Below, in pieces: positions 40,791 through 48,731 of a stretch of 64,000 nucleotides of DNA. Both the position numbers and the translations under genes were made by a program. Origin of the DNA: Arthrobacter sp. ov118 (lineage in GTDB: Bacteria > Actinomycetota > Actinomycetes > Actinomycetales > Micrococcaceae). Within the stretch, counting starts at the first letter, position 1, and each line of letters starts with the position of its first letter. The stretch is taken from contig NZ_FPAY01000007.1 in NCBI RefSeq assembly GCF_900116495.1, positions 1-64,000 of the forward strand. The letters run 5' to 3'. The notes under the pieces are model-generated. The model was not told where the DNA came from, did not search any database, and was given only the letters and a program-made list of their open reading frames with translations.

Positions 40791-41498
40791 TTACGCGCCG
40801 GGCGGCTGGTGCGTGGCGTCGTCTTTTGGATTGGGAATCGAGCGGGCGAGCCCGTCGAGTATGACGTTCAGTCCGAAGTCGAACTCGTCCGCGAAGTCGT
40901 AGCCGGGCTTGAGGACGTGCTCGGTGGCAATTTCGACCAGGTGGGGGTACTGCCCGTCGGAAAAAAGCTCAACGATCGATGTGGCCACCTCGGGCGCGGC
41001 GTCCGGGCCGTGGAAAGGCAGGGCGGCTTCCTGGAGGGCGGCTCCGTAGATGTAACTGTCGAGCAGCGCGTAGGCATGGGCTGTCATCTGAACCGAGAAT
41101 CCCGCGGCCCGAAGGGTGGCCAGGGTCGCCTCATGATGGCGCAGGGTCGCGGCGCCGGGGGATGCCCGGGTTTCCAGCAGTCCGACCGCCCAGGGATGGC
41201 CTTTGAGTGCGCGGCGCACTGCGTGGGCCCGCCGGTACATTTCGTCCCGCCACTCACCTTCCGGGGATGGCAGATCGATTTCGTCGAAGACCATGTCCAC
41301 GATGCCATCCAGGATCTCATCCTTGTTGGCCACGTAATGGTAGAGCGACATTGGCTTCGTTCCCATGCTGATCGCCAGGGAGCGGATGGTCAAAGCCCCA
41401 ATTCCAAATTTGTCGGCGAGGTTCAAGGCGCAAGCAAGGACCCTCTCCCTGCTGAGCGGAATGCGTTGCGGCGACAGGTTTCGTGCGGTGGGTGACAT
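40791..41498 (-). CDS. TetR-family transcriptional regulator
   Basis: A 235-aa regulator. The N-terminal helix-turn-helix reads PLSRERVLACALNLADKFGI and TIRSLAISMGTKPMSLYHYV; the C-terminal domain (GHPWAVGLLETR..., ATLRAAGFSVQMTAHAYALL) is like TetR_C members. It is divergent from an oxidoreductase gene and upstream of the DUF4389 operon. Four copies of TCGTAC-N3-GTACGA in those two promoter regions are its probable targets. ATG at 41498 follows GGGAGCCCC. Confidence 0.93.
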   Translation of the reverse strand: MSPTARNLSPQRIPLSRERVLACALNLADKFGIGALTIRSLAISMGTKPMSLYHYVANKDEILDGIVDMVFDEIDLPSPEGEWRDEMYRRAHAVRRALKGHPWAVGLLETRASPGAATLRHHEATLATLRAAGFSVQMTAHAYALLDSYIYGAALQEAALPFHGPDAAPEVATSIVELFSDGQYPHLVEIATEHVLKPGYDFADEFDFGLNVILDGLARSIPNPKDDATHQPPGA

Positions 41499-41522
41499 CA
41501 GGGGCTCCCGGCCGTAGCAGTT

Positions 41523-41560
41523 TCGTACAGCGTACGTTACCATAATCGTACAGCGTACGA
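41523..41560. promoter_or_regulatory. TetR operator pair in the tetR/oxidoreductase divergent region
   Basis: TCGTACAGCGTACGT (41523-41537, one mismatch) and TCGTACAGCGTACGA (41546-41560, perfect TCGTAC-N3-GTACGA palindrome) have centres 23 bp apart. They sit 25-62 bp upstream of the tetR start and about 105 bp upstream of the oxidoreductase start, so one site pair could control both genes. Confidence 0.88.
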
Positions 41561-41665
41561 AGATGCGGTGCAGTCCCATTCGAATGGAGAACGGCCATGA
41601 CACCCCACGGTCAGAGAGTTGGAGAAAGTTCGTCCGCAGGCGGAGCGTCCGGAGGGGAAACGTCG

Positions 41666-42634
41666 ATGCGGGCAATTGTGCAGGAGACCTACGGGTCCGC
41701 CGATGTCCTGCACTTGGCGTACATTGCCCGCCCCGGAATAGGGGAGAAGGAAGTTCTGGTCCGTGTGCACGCGGCTGGACTGGACCGGGGCACCTGGCAT
41801 GTGACCACGGGTCTGCCCTATGCGTTGCGGCTGGTCTACGGGATCCGCGCCCCTAAAAACCCTGTCCCGGGACTGGATCTGGCCGGCACTGTCACAGCAG
41901 TCGGGGCAGCAGTGACCAGGTTCTGCGTCGGGGACGAGGTCTTCGGTTTCGGAAAAGGCCCGTTTGCCGAGTTCGCCGCGGCGCCGGAAAACAAGCTCGG
42001 CCGTAAACCTGCCAACCTCACCTTCGCGCAGGCATCCGTGGTCCCCGTCTCGGCCAGCACCGCCCTGCAGGCGCTCCGCGCCGCCGGCCCGGTGACGCCG
42101 GGGCAGAAGGTTCTGATCCTTGGCGCCTCGGGCGGGGTGGGCAGTTATGCGGTGCAGTTGGCCAAGGCTGCCGGTGCCGTGGTCACGGGCGTGAGCAGCA
42201 CCGCCAAACTGGACCTGGTTCGCTCCCTCGGCGCAGACCACGTCATCGACTACACGCATCAGGACTTCGCCGACGGCAGCGAACGCTACGACCTGATCCT
42301 GGACATCGCAGGGAACCCCACCCTTGCGCGGCTCCGCAGCGCGCTCGCCCCTTCGGGAACGGCAGTCATCACCGGCGGGGAGGAAGGCGGATCCTGGACC
42401 GGCAGCCTGGACCGGCAGCTGCGGGCTCTGGTCCTCTCCCCGTTCATCAGCCAGCGGCTGACCATGGTTATGGTCAAGCAAGGCGCAGCGGATCTCGAGA
42501 ACCTCCGCGGACTCATCGAAGCCGGGAGCCTCAAACCGGTCATCGACCGCACGTACACCCTGGATCAGGTCCCGGAAGCCATGCGGTACTTCGACGCCGG
42601 CAAGGCTCGCGGAAAAGTCGCCATCACTATTTAA
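41666..42634 (+). CDS. NAD(P)-dependent quinone oxidoreductase-like (zinc-free MDR) protein
   Basis: A 322-aa medium-chain dehydrogenase/reductase lacking the catalytic-zinc Cys/His set. It shows the GroES-like half (MRAIVQETYGSADVLHLAYI, GTWHVTTGLPYALRL, PGLDLAGTVTAVGAAV), the nucleotide-binding motif ILGASGGVGSYAVQLAKAAG, and the C-terminal RGKVAITI. It would reduce quinones, enones or similar compounds with NAD(P)H. ATG at 41666 follows GGAGGGG; an upstream in-frame ATG at 41597 is possible. TetR operators in its promoter suggest induction by a toxic ligand. Confidence 0.88.
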   Translation: MRAIVQETYGSADVLHLAYIARPGIGEKEVLVRVHAAGLDRGTWHVTTGLPYALRLVYGIRAPKNPVPGLDLAGTVTAVGAAVTRFCVGDEVFGFGKGPFAEFAAAPENKLGRKPANLTFAQASVVPVSASTALQALRAAGPVTPGQKVLILGASGGVGSYAVQLAKAAGAVVTGVSSTAKLDLVRSLGADHVIDYTHQDFADGSERYDLILDIAGNPTLARLRSALAPSGTAVITGGEEGGSWTGSLDRQLRALVLSPFISQRLTMVMVKQGAADLENLRGLIEAGSLKPVIDRTYTLDQVPEAMRYFDAGKARGKVAITI

Positions 42635-42663
42635 GCCCAACAAGCATAAGAGAGAAGCATGCC

Positions 42664-42949
42664 ATGTCAGTTTCAATGCCGTACCGCTCTGTGCCCGCAC
42701 CGGCAACCCACCCACCAAATCCCTGCGCGCACCGAGCTTGAGCGCCGGAATTGCCCTGCTGGTCATGGCAGTACTGTCCGCGCTGGCAAACTTCGGTGCC
42801 TTGGAAAACCTCATCACCCCCGATGACACAGCCAGCACCGTCGCAAACATTTCCGCCTCCGAACCGATGTTTCGGATGGCCATCGCCGCCTGGCCGCCAT
42901 ATCAGCGATGACCAAGCCGGGGGAGTGGCCCCGGTCTTCGCAGTAGCGG
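42664..42949 (+). pseudogene. Remnant of a DUF4386-like membrane protein gene
   Basis: Joining three frames gives TGNPPTKSLRAPSLSAGIAL, LLVMAVLSALANFGALENLI, TPDDTASTVANISASEPMFR and MAIAA-LAAISAMT, which resembles the N-terminal third of DUF4386 membrane proteins. The ATG at 42664 (MSVSMPYRS) is in another frame that stops at 42739-42741; a second frame change occurs near 42887. The rest of the gene is absent. It follows the oxidoreductase gene by 29 bp and may once have been part of its operon. Confidence 0.55.
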
Positions 42950-43137
42950 TTGAACCGGCGCTTCAACGCAAGTTCAGACACGAGCGTGCCACATTCGGAC
43001 GGAAAGAGATCCAGCCAGTCGGTCATATGTCCGTGGCCGCGTTCCGCCGTCAGGACTCGAGTCAAAGCAGACTTGCGAGGGATGCGCCCGGAAATACTGT
43101 TCGCAGGCGGTCGTCCGAATGTCTCCCACAGGATGCC
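42912..43137 (-). pseudogene. Possible gene fragment, unknown family
   Basis: The minus strand is open from 43137 and reads protein-like (LWETFGRPPANSISGRIPRK, HMTDWLDLFPSECGTLVSEL, ALKRRFNRYCEDRGHSPGLV) up to about 42912, exactly where the plus-strand DUF4386 remnant loses similarity. This looks like a junction between two decayed sequences. No family is recognised and no good start is present; it could be chance. Confidence 0.25.
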
Positions 43138-43333
43138 TCACAACACCCGTCGTCGAAGCATTTACGCGGGTCAGAGTGTTTGACCGAGCGAAACGGTTCC
43201 TTCATGGGAGAGGGGCGGAGTCGTCGGCGATATCGCAACAGATGCAATAATCAAAGTTCTACTTGACATAATGTCGATTATCGGCGTTCTACTAGGGCAC
43301 GTGGAAGCAGGTGAGAACCCGCCTCACAGCGGC
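43138..43333. other. Non-coding stretch with direct repeats
   Basis: No gene is visible. GTTCTACT occurs at 43256-43263 and 43286-43293, flanking ATAATGTCGATTATCGG, and a TTGACA is at 43264-43269 without a convincing -10. This could be a promoter or recombination scar; nothing settles it. Confidence 0.3.
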
Positions 43334-43519
43334 TCACGAGGTGTCGTCGTTAGTCAGGCGTGGCTTTGGGATCACCCGCGCCCACCTAACGGCGCGCCGC
43401 GGTTTTCGTGCCGGCCGCCGAAGTAGTTTGCGTTGAAGGATGAGCAGAAAGGCTGTGACCATAGCTGCGAAGATTCCGCCCGGAAGATACGCCGCCGCGG
43501 CGAACTCGACCCGTGAAAC
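43334..43519 (-). pseudogene. C-terminal fragment of a membrane protein (possible)
   Basis: A 61-codon minus-strand frame bounded by stops reads one clear membrane helix (YLPGGIFAAMVTAFLLILQR) followed by a highly basic tail (KLLRRPARKPRRAVRWARVI, PKPRLTNDDTS). There is no start codon before the helix except an internal ATG at its middle. It looks like the end of a lost membrane protein gene or a small membrane peptide. Confidence 0.3.
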
Positions 43520-43730
43520 TCAGCCGACATACTGTCTGTCATGGCCATCGGACTGAAATTAGGCATCACCTAGGAACCGGGCAACGGGCACCACGCCAAC
43601 CGGTTCCGTATCTCAGGGTCGCTGTTCCACGGCGGGCCGGCGGACCAGGATGCTGATACAGGCAGGCGCCTCACGAACATCGCGGGGCAGAGTCCGCGGG
43701 ACCCATTCGCCGGCCGTGGGCCTCCCGGAA

Positions 43731-44228
43731 TCATGTTGCCTCAGGTCGGACTTCGGCTGGGGCGGTGTCCGCATCGGGGTTCGCGCCGGTCCGCTGCACC
43801 TTCACGAACGGCGCCGGTTTGTCATCGGCCGGCCGAAAAGAGAACCAGACGGCGACTGCCGCCGTGACCCCGACGGCCACCGCCCCGGCAATCAACCATG
43901 CTTTTCCGGACGCCGTCCGCCTCGACTTAGCCGCGCGGGTGGCCCTACCTGCCGGGACAAACTTCAGCGCACCCCGCTTCCGGCCCTCGTGAACACGGGG
44001 AGCCAGAGTTTCCACTCCGCCGGCGAGTTCGTCAGCGAGCCGTCGCAGGCCGGCCTGGATCCTCGGGGACGCAGATTCAATCCCGGCATCGAGCCCCGCG
44101 ACCACTTTTTGCAATGTCGCCTCGACCTCGGGAGTGGCCCACTCCCTCCCCTTGGTGAACTGGGACACGAGATTATCTGCAAGATGGCGGACCTGTTCGG
44201 CCTGGGACTGGGGTGTTGCCGTGCGCAT
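43731..44228 (-). CDS. Hypothetical single-pass membrane protein
   Basis: A 165-aa protein. The first ~85 residues are helical and amphipathic with internal similarity (TPEVEATLQKVVAGLDAGIE, SPRIQAGLRRLADELAGGVE, APRVHEGRKRG). Then comes a basic segment, one membrane helix (about 109-131, AWLIAGAVAVGVTAAVAVWF) and a hydrophilic tail. ATG at 44228 has a strong TAGGAGG. This pattern is seen in small actinobacterial proteins sometimes described as DNA- or membrane-associated helpers, but no function is known. Confidence 0.7.
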   Translation of the reverse strand: MRTATPQSQAEQVRHLADNLVSQFTKGREWATPEVEATLQKVVAGLDAGIESASPRIQAGLRRLADELAGGVETLAPRVHEGRKRGALKFVPAGRATRAAKSRRTASGKAWLIAGAVAVGVTAAVAVWFSFRPADDKPAPFVKVQRTGANPDADTAPAEVRPEAT

Positions 44229-44655
44229 GGGTGCCTCCTAGGTGTGACGGATGCCCATAGCTTACGGCGGCTGGCGCCGTCGAAACAGATCCTCCCGGAC
44301 GCGGCCCCCAAGAACGCCCGGCGTCCCCGCCTTCCTGTGCGAATCCGGTCTGCAGATTGGTACTTGAGATGCGTCTCCCAAGCAACCCGGACCTACGACA
44401 CGACGACGCCCGCGGCACCTTTGCGCTACGAGATCGAGAAATAGGCGAATACGGACTTGGTCCGAACCCGCGCAGTACCGGACGATTCCGGCCTTCCCGG
44501 AGTTCGGTCGGGTGGCGGGGATTCCTTGATTACTGGCTCTCCCCCGCCGGTCCGGAACGCTTCAGACCAGTCAGCCACCCTATGGCGCGCTACGGCTGCC
44601 GTATCTTCCGTCACCTTCGCGATCACCTCGACCGGATGCGTCAACTCCCCCGCCG
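44229..44655. other. Gap before the ECF41 operon
   Basis: About 430 bp with no convincing gene. In-frame extension of the flavoprotein gene is open back to 44457 but has no start signals and carries the promoter at 44656, so it is not translated as part of that gene. Confidence 0.4.
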
Positions 44656-44682
44656 TGTCACAATTCGGGGCTCGGCGGTGTC
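44656..44682 (+). promoter_or_regulatory. ECF41-type promoter upstream of the flavoprotein gene
   Basis: TGTCACA (44656-44662) and TGTC (44679-44682) are separated by 16 bp. ECF41 sigma factors recognise a conserved -35 TGTCACA and -10 CGTC at about this spacing; here the -35 is perfect and the -10 differs by one base. The flavoprotein ribosome binding site GGGAG is about 28 nt downstream. This supports autoregulation by the sigma factor encoded next. Confidence 0.75.
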
Positions 44683-44720
44683 CTATGTTCAACGGACGGG
44701 TTTTAGCGAAGGGAGTTGAA

Positions 44721-45887
44721 GTGTCAGCACGTTTTCGGGTCGTCATTATCGGGGCGGGGTATGCCGGGGTGATGGCGGCGAACAGGCTCGCGGGGAGTAA
44801 GCAACTTCCCGAGTCCCTCACTGTTACCATCGTCAATCCAGTTGCCGACTTCCTTGAACGAATCCGCCTTCACGAGGTTGCCGCCGGGAGCAGGGCGTCA
44901 GCGGCGGTGCCGATGCGGTCAGTTTTGAATCAGCGTGCGGACGTCATTGCGGACTCTGTTTTGAAAATCGACCCAATAAACCGTCAGGTGTACTTTTCCA
45001 GCGGCCGCGCACCGCTCAGCTATGACGCCTTGCTCTACTCCGTTGGCAGTACCCAGGCCGCCAAGGCACCGGTGGGGGCGTATGGATTGCAGGACGCAGA
45101 ATCCGCAGGCCGTTTACGGGCCAGGCTGTCCCAACTGGAAGAGGGCGCACGCGTCAGCATCATCGGAGGTGGCTTGACCAGCATCGAGCTCTCAGCGGAA
45201 ATTGCCGAAAGGTATCCAGGGTTGCAGGTCCGCCTCGTTTCGCGGGGGGTCATTGCCGACACGCTTTCCCACTCGGGCCGACACGCGGTGCGGAAGCGGC
45301 TTTCGGCGCTCGGCGTCGAAATGATGGACAATACCGATGTGCAGGCCTGCGACAGCTCGTCCGTAAGAACTTCAGGCGGGGACACTCTGACGTCTGACTG
45401 CACGATCTGGGCCGCGGGGTTCGGCGCGCCGGCCCTGGCTCGTGACAGCGGATTGCCGACGGATGCGGAGGGCAGGCTCATGGTCGACGAATCATTGTCC
45501 TGTCCGCAATATGCTGACATCTTCGGGGCGGGCGATGCTGTTCGAATCCCGGACTCGGTAGCCGGTCATCTGCGCATGAGCTGCGCGGCAGCCTTGCCGC
45601 TGGGCGCCCATGCTGCGGACAGCATCCTCGCCCGCCTGCAAAAGCAGGCCCCTGCTCCTCTCTCGGCGGGGTACGTGCTGAAATGCATCAGCCTTGGACG
45701 CAAGTCGGGGCTGATCCAGACGGTCACTGCCGATGACCGGCCACGATCGTTAGTGGTTCGAGGCCGCCTTGGCGGGCTGGCGAAGGAGCAGATCTGCCGA
45801 ATGACGCTGGGCTGGATCAGAGGCGAGCTTCGCCGCAGCGGTTCGTACAAGTGGGCCAAGGGTCCGCTGCCGACGGCAGCCCGGTAA
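44721..45887 (+). CDS. FAD-dependent NADH dehydrogenase-like oxidoreductase
   Basis: A 388-aa flavoprotein of the pyridine nucleotide-disulfide/NDH-2-like group. Two dinucleotide-binding motifs are present: VVIIGAGYAGVMAANRLAG (FAD) and RVSIIGGGLTSIELSAEIAE (NAD(P)H), followed by TIWAAGF and a second FAD contact YADIFGAGDAVRIP. GTG at 44721 follows GGGAGTTGAA. It lies 4 bp before an ECF41 sigma factor gene; ECF41 factors are typically encoded beside COE proteins (carboxymuconolactone decarboxylases, oxidoreductases or epimerases), and this is the oxidoreductase type. The physiological substrate is unknown. Confidence 0.88.
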   Translation: MSARFRVVIIGAGYAGVMAANRLAGSKQLPESLTVTIVNPVADFLERIRLHEVAAGSRASAAVPMRSVLNQRADVIADSVLKIDPINRQVYFSSGRAPLSYDALLYSVGSTQAAKAPVGAYGLQDAESAGRLRARLSQLEEGARVSIIGGGLTSIELSAEIAERYPGLQVRLVSRGVIADTLSHSGRHAVRKRLSALGVEMMDNTDVQACDSSSVRTSGGDTLTSDCTIWAAGFGAPALARDSGLPTDAEGRLMVDESLSCPQYADIFGAGDAVRIPDSVAGHLRMSCAAALPLGAHAADSILARLQKQAPAPLSAGYVLKCISLGRKSGLIQTVTADDRPRSLVVRGRLGGLAKEQICRMTLGWIRGELRRSGSYKWAKGPLPTAAR

Positions 45888-45891
45888 GACC

Positions 45892-46782
45892 GTGGGAGCC
45901 GCAAACGTCTTTGAGGAACACCGATCCCTGCTTTTCACCATCGCCTACGAAATCACCGGAACAGTGACAGACGCCGAGGATGTGGTTCAAGACAGCTACC
46001 TGAGGTGGTCGGGAGTGGATGCCGACGCCGTCGGAAACCCGCGGGCCTATCTGGCCAAAACCGTGACCCGCCAGGCACTGAATTCGCTGCGCACGGCGCA
46101 GCGGCGCCGGGAAGACTACATCGGCCCTTGGCTCCCGGAGCCGGTGGTGACCGTCCCTGATGTTGCCGAGGACGCTGTACTAAGTGATTCACTGTCAATT
46201 GCCATGCTCGTGGTCCTTGAGACCCTCTCCCCTGATGAGCGGGCCGTGTTCGTCCTCCGCGAGGTGTTCGATTTTTCCTATGCCGAAATCGCGGAAGCCA
46301 CGGACAAGTCGCCCGCAGCAGTCCGCCAGATTGCCAGCAGAGCAAAAGCGCACGTACACGCGCGGCAGCCGCGCTTCGAAGTGGACGCCCAACGGCAGAA
46401 GGCGGTCACTGACCGGTTTATCTCAGCGACCCTTGGCGGGGACGTCCAGGCACTCATGGACGTCCTTGCTCCCGGGGCCGTCCTCTTCTCAGACGGTGGC
46501 GGAAAAGTCACAGCAGCCCGGAAACCCGTGATCGGCGCAGACAACATCACCCGATTCCTCGTGGGTATCTCCAAAACTCCTGTCCCCAACATGCGCATCG
46601 CACTCTCAGCAGTGAACGCGATGCCGGCGATCATCATCTACAGCGGAGATGTCGTTGACCTCGTCGTCATAGTGGAATCCAACAATGAACACGTGACCGG
46701 TCTCTACCTGGTCAGAAATCCGGACAAACTCGGTGAGGCCACTAGAGCCCGCCAGCTCAGCAGGATGCTTCCGCGGGCCTGA
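45892..46782 (+). CDS. ECF41-family RNA polymerase sigma factor with SnoaL-like C-terminal domain
   Basis: A 296-aa sigma factor. Sigma region 2 (FEEHRSLLFTIAYEITGTVT, DAEDVVQDSYLRW) and region 4 (LSPDERAVFVLREVFDFSYA, EIAEATDKSPAAVRQIASRA) are followed by a ~110-residue SnoaL-like domain. The ECF41 hallmarks are all present: WLPEP in the linker, DGGGK, and NPDKL near the C-terminus. In this group the C-terminal domain acts as a built-in regulator and there is no separate anti-sigma factor; none is seen here. The start is GTG at 45892, coupled to the flavoprotein gene, with a matching promoter upstream of the pair. Confidence 0.94.
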   Translation: MGAANVFEEHRSLLFTIAYEITGTVTDAEDVVQDSYLRWSGVDADAVGNPRAYLAKTVTRQALNSLRTAQRRREDYIGPWLPEPVVTVPDVAEDAVLSDSLSIAMLVVLETLSPDERAVFVLREVFDFSYAEIAEATDKSPAAVRQIASRAKAHVHARQPRFEVDAQRQKAVTDRFISATLGGDVQALMDVLAPGAVLFSDGGGKVTAARKPVIGADNITRFLVGISKTPVPNMRIALSAVNAMPAIIIYSGDVVDLVVIVESNNEHVTGLYLVRNPDKLGEATRARQLSRMLPRA

Positions 46783-46882
46783 ATGGAAACGTCCTTGACA
46801 CCTTGCCGGTTGCCCTGTCGAATCGGTCCCAGACTGCTCGTAGAAAAGAGAAAGGCCCGGACCAGACCAAGGAGAACCGGAT

Positions 46883-47488
46883 ATGAGCACGATCGTGGTG
46901 CAGGCGTTCATCACCCTCGACGGCGTCGTCCAGGCGGGCGGCGGCCCGGAGGAGGACCCTGAAAACGGCTTCGAGTACGGCGGCTGGCAGAACTGGTACG
47001 ACGCCCCGGAGATCGGCGAGATCGTTGCGGAATGGGAGGGCAGGACTGAGGCGCTGTTGCTCGGCCGCAAAACGTACGAGATCTTTGCTGGCTCCTGGGG
47101 CGTGTGGGACGAGAGCGCCGAGGGCCTGCAGGGGGAGCTGACCAGAAGGTACAACAGCATCCCCAAGTACGTTGCGTCGCGCACGCTGAGCGAGGTCAAT
47201 TGGAAGAACACGCGGCTTCTTGGCCCCGACGTGCCGGCCGCGGTGGAGAAGCTGCGTGCGGAGCCAGGCGGCGAAATCCGGGTGTGGGGCAGCACCCAAC
47301 TGATCAGGACCCTGGCTGAGCACGACCTGGTCGACGAGTATCGGCTCTGTGTCTACCCGCTCGTGCTCGGCGCCGGCAAAAAGCTGTTCTCCGACGGGTT
47401 CGCGCTGACCAAACACACGCTGGTCGAGTCCCGCGCCCTGCCATCCGGAGTCCTGGTCAACACCTACCGGCCCTCCCGCACGGGCTGA
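46883..47488 (+). CDS. Dihydrofolate reductase (RibD C-terminal)-like family protein
   Basis: A 201-aa single-domain protein of the DHFR/RibD_C superfamily: VVQAFITLDGVVQAGGGPEE, LLLGRKTYEIFAGSW, a nucleotide-binding region GGEIRVWGSTQLIRTLAEHD, and LVDEYRLCVYPLVLGAGKKL. These small proteins are probably NADPH-dependent reductases, not true folate enzymes. ATG at 46883 follows CAAGGAGAACC. No operon partner is evident. Confidence 0.9.
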   Translation: MSTIVVQAFITLDGVVQAGGGPEEDPENGFEYGGWQNWYDAPEIGEIVAEWEGRTEALLLGRKTYEIFAGSWGVWDESAEGLQGELTRRYNSIPKYVASRTLSEVNWKNTRLLGPDVPAAVEKLRAEPGGEIRVWGSTQLIRTLAEHDLVDEYRLCVYPLVLGAGKKLFSDGFALTKHTLVESRALPSGVLVNTYRPSRTG

Positions 47489-47497
47489 GCGGGATAG

Positions 47498-47558
47498 GCT
47501 CACAAAACTCATTGAAGCTCACAAAACTCGGTAGAGTCGATCAAGAAACTCACAAGAC
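47498..47558 (+). repeat. Direct repeats upstream of the AAA ATPase gene
   Basis: GCTCACAAAACTC occurs at 47498-47510 and 47517-47529 (period 19 bp), with a partial third copy CTCACAAGAC at 47549-47558. They lie 25-85 bp before the ATPase start, between it and the previous gene's stop, and are candidate regulator binding sites. Confidence 0.65.
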
Positions 47559-47582
47559 ACACACCGACTCACAGGAGCTTCC

Positions 47583-48680
47583 TTGGACAACCCATTCCGC
47601 CCTTCGGCTGGTGCCACTCCCCCGGAAATCCTCGGGCGAAGCGGAGTGCTGGACGAATTCGAGTATGGGTTGCGCCTCGGCTCCGGGGCTCCTGGACTGT
47701 TGACGATCTTCACGGGAGCCCGGGGCATCGGTAAGACCGTCATGCTTGGGGCGGCCCACGACGCGGCCCGCGAGCAGGGCTGGGCGGTCATTTCCGAAAC
47801 AGCCACAGAAGGCTTCATGGGCCGCATCGGCGAGTCCATGCGAGGTCTCGCCGAAGAACTAGGCACCGGTCCGCAGTCCCGACGCATCACGGCGATCTCG
47901 GCAGCGGGTTTCAGCATTACCACCCAGCTCCCACCCGAGCGTCAGGTCGCCTGGCGGACCCTCGGCGTCGAACTCCTGCGCCTCCTCGACGAACGCAAAT
48001 CAGGCTTAATCATCACTGTTGACGAGATCCATGCGGCAGACCGCAATGAAATCGCGCAACTGGCCGCTAGCGTCCAGCACTTCATCCAGGACGGGCTCCC
48101 CATCGGCCTGGTCTTTGCCGGCCTGCCGGCCGCCGTGTCGGACTTACTCAATGAGGGGGTTGCGACCTTCCTCCGGCGGGCGGACAAGATCGACCTTCAC
48201 GCTGCAGCCGTCCGGGAAGTCGAAGACTCCTACACCGCCACCTTCGGCCAGGCAGGCGTGTCCGTCTCCCCCGGACTCGTCCGCTACGCCGCCGAGGCCA
48301 CCGGCGGTTACCCGTTCCTGATCCAACTCGTGGGGTACTTCCTTTGGCGCGAAGCCGAAAACAACGACCGTGCGCTTACAGCCAATGAAGTCGATCTCGC
48401 CATCCGGGCAGCGCACCGCCGCCACGCACGGACCGTGATCGAAGCAGCTCTTTCCGTAGCCTCCCCCCGAGACATGGACTTCTTGCGCGCCATGGCCGAC
48501 GACGACGAACCCTCCACCGCGGCGGATATCGGCCGGCGCATCAAGGCCAAGACCAACCTCGTCGCCAACTACCGCTCCCGCCTCCTGGCGGCGGGCCTCA
48601 TCGAAGCAGCAGGCCACGGCAAGGTCGACTTCGCCATTCCCGGCCTGCGTCAGCACCTGAGGGCCCAAACCGGGACCTAG
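47583..48680 (+). CDS. AAA/STAND-like ATP-binding protein with C-terminal winged helix
   Basis: A 365-aa ATPase. The N-terminal signature NPFRPSAGATPPEILGRSGV introduces a P-loop GARGIGKT (about residues 45-52) and a Walker B LIITVDEIHAA; sensor-like ATGGYPFLIQLVGYFLW follows. The C-terminus (DIGRRIKAKTNLVANYRSRL, LAAGLIEAAGHGKVDFAIPG) looks like a winged helix. Related actinobacterial and archaeal ATPases are common but of unknown function. TTG at 47583 follows CAGGAGCTT. The DNA-binding-like end and the direct repeats upstream suggest autoregulation. Confidence 0.78.
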   Translation: MDNPFRPSAGATPPEILGRSGVLDEFEYGLRLGSGAPGLLTIFTGARGIGKTVMLGAAHDAAREQGWAVISETATEGFMGRIGESMRGLAEELGTGPQSRRITAISAAGFSITTQLPPERQVAWRTLGVELLRLLDERKSGLIITVDEIHAADRNEIAQLAASVQHFIQDGLPIGLVFAGLPAAVSDLLNEGVATFLRRADKIDLHAAAVREVEDSYTATFGQAGVSVSPGLVRYAAEATGGYPFLIQLVGYFLWREAENNDRALTANEVDLAIRAAHRRHARTVIEAALSVASPRDMDFLRAMADDDEPSTAADIGRRIKAKTNLVANYRSRLLAAGLIEAAGHGKVDFAIPGLRQHLRAQTGT

Positions 48681-48731
48681 TCGAGCCGGAGGGAGGGCGG
48701 CCGATTTGGAGGGCGGGCGTCCGGGAACGCG

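Noticed and set aside
43256..43293. GTTCTACT direct repeats as a recombinase attachment site
   Set aside because: No integrase or element boundary is nearby, and the repeats are only 8 bp; left as an unexplained feature of the gap.
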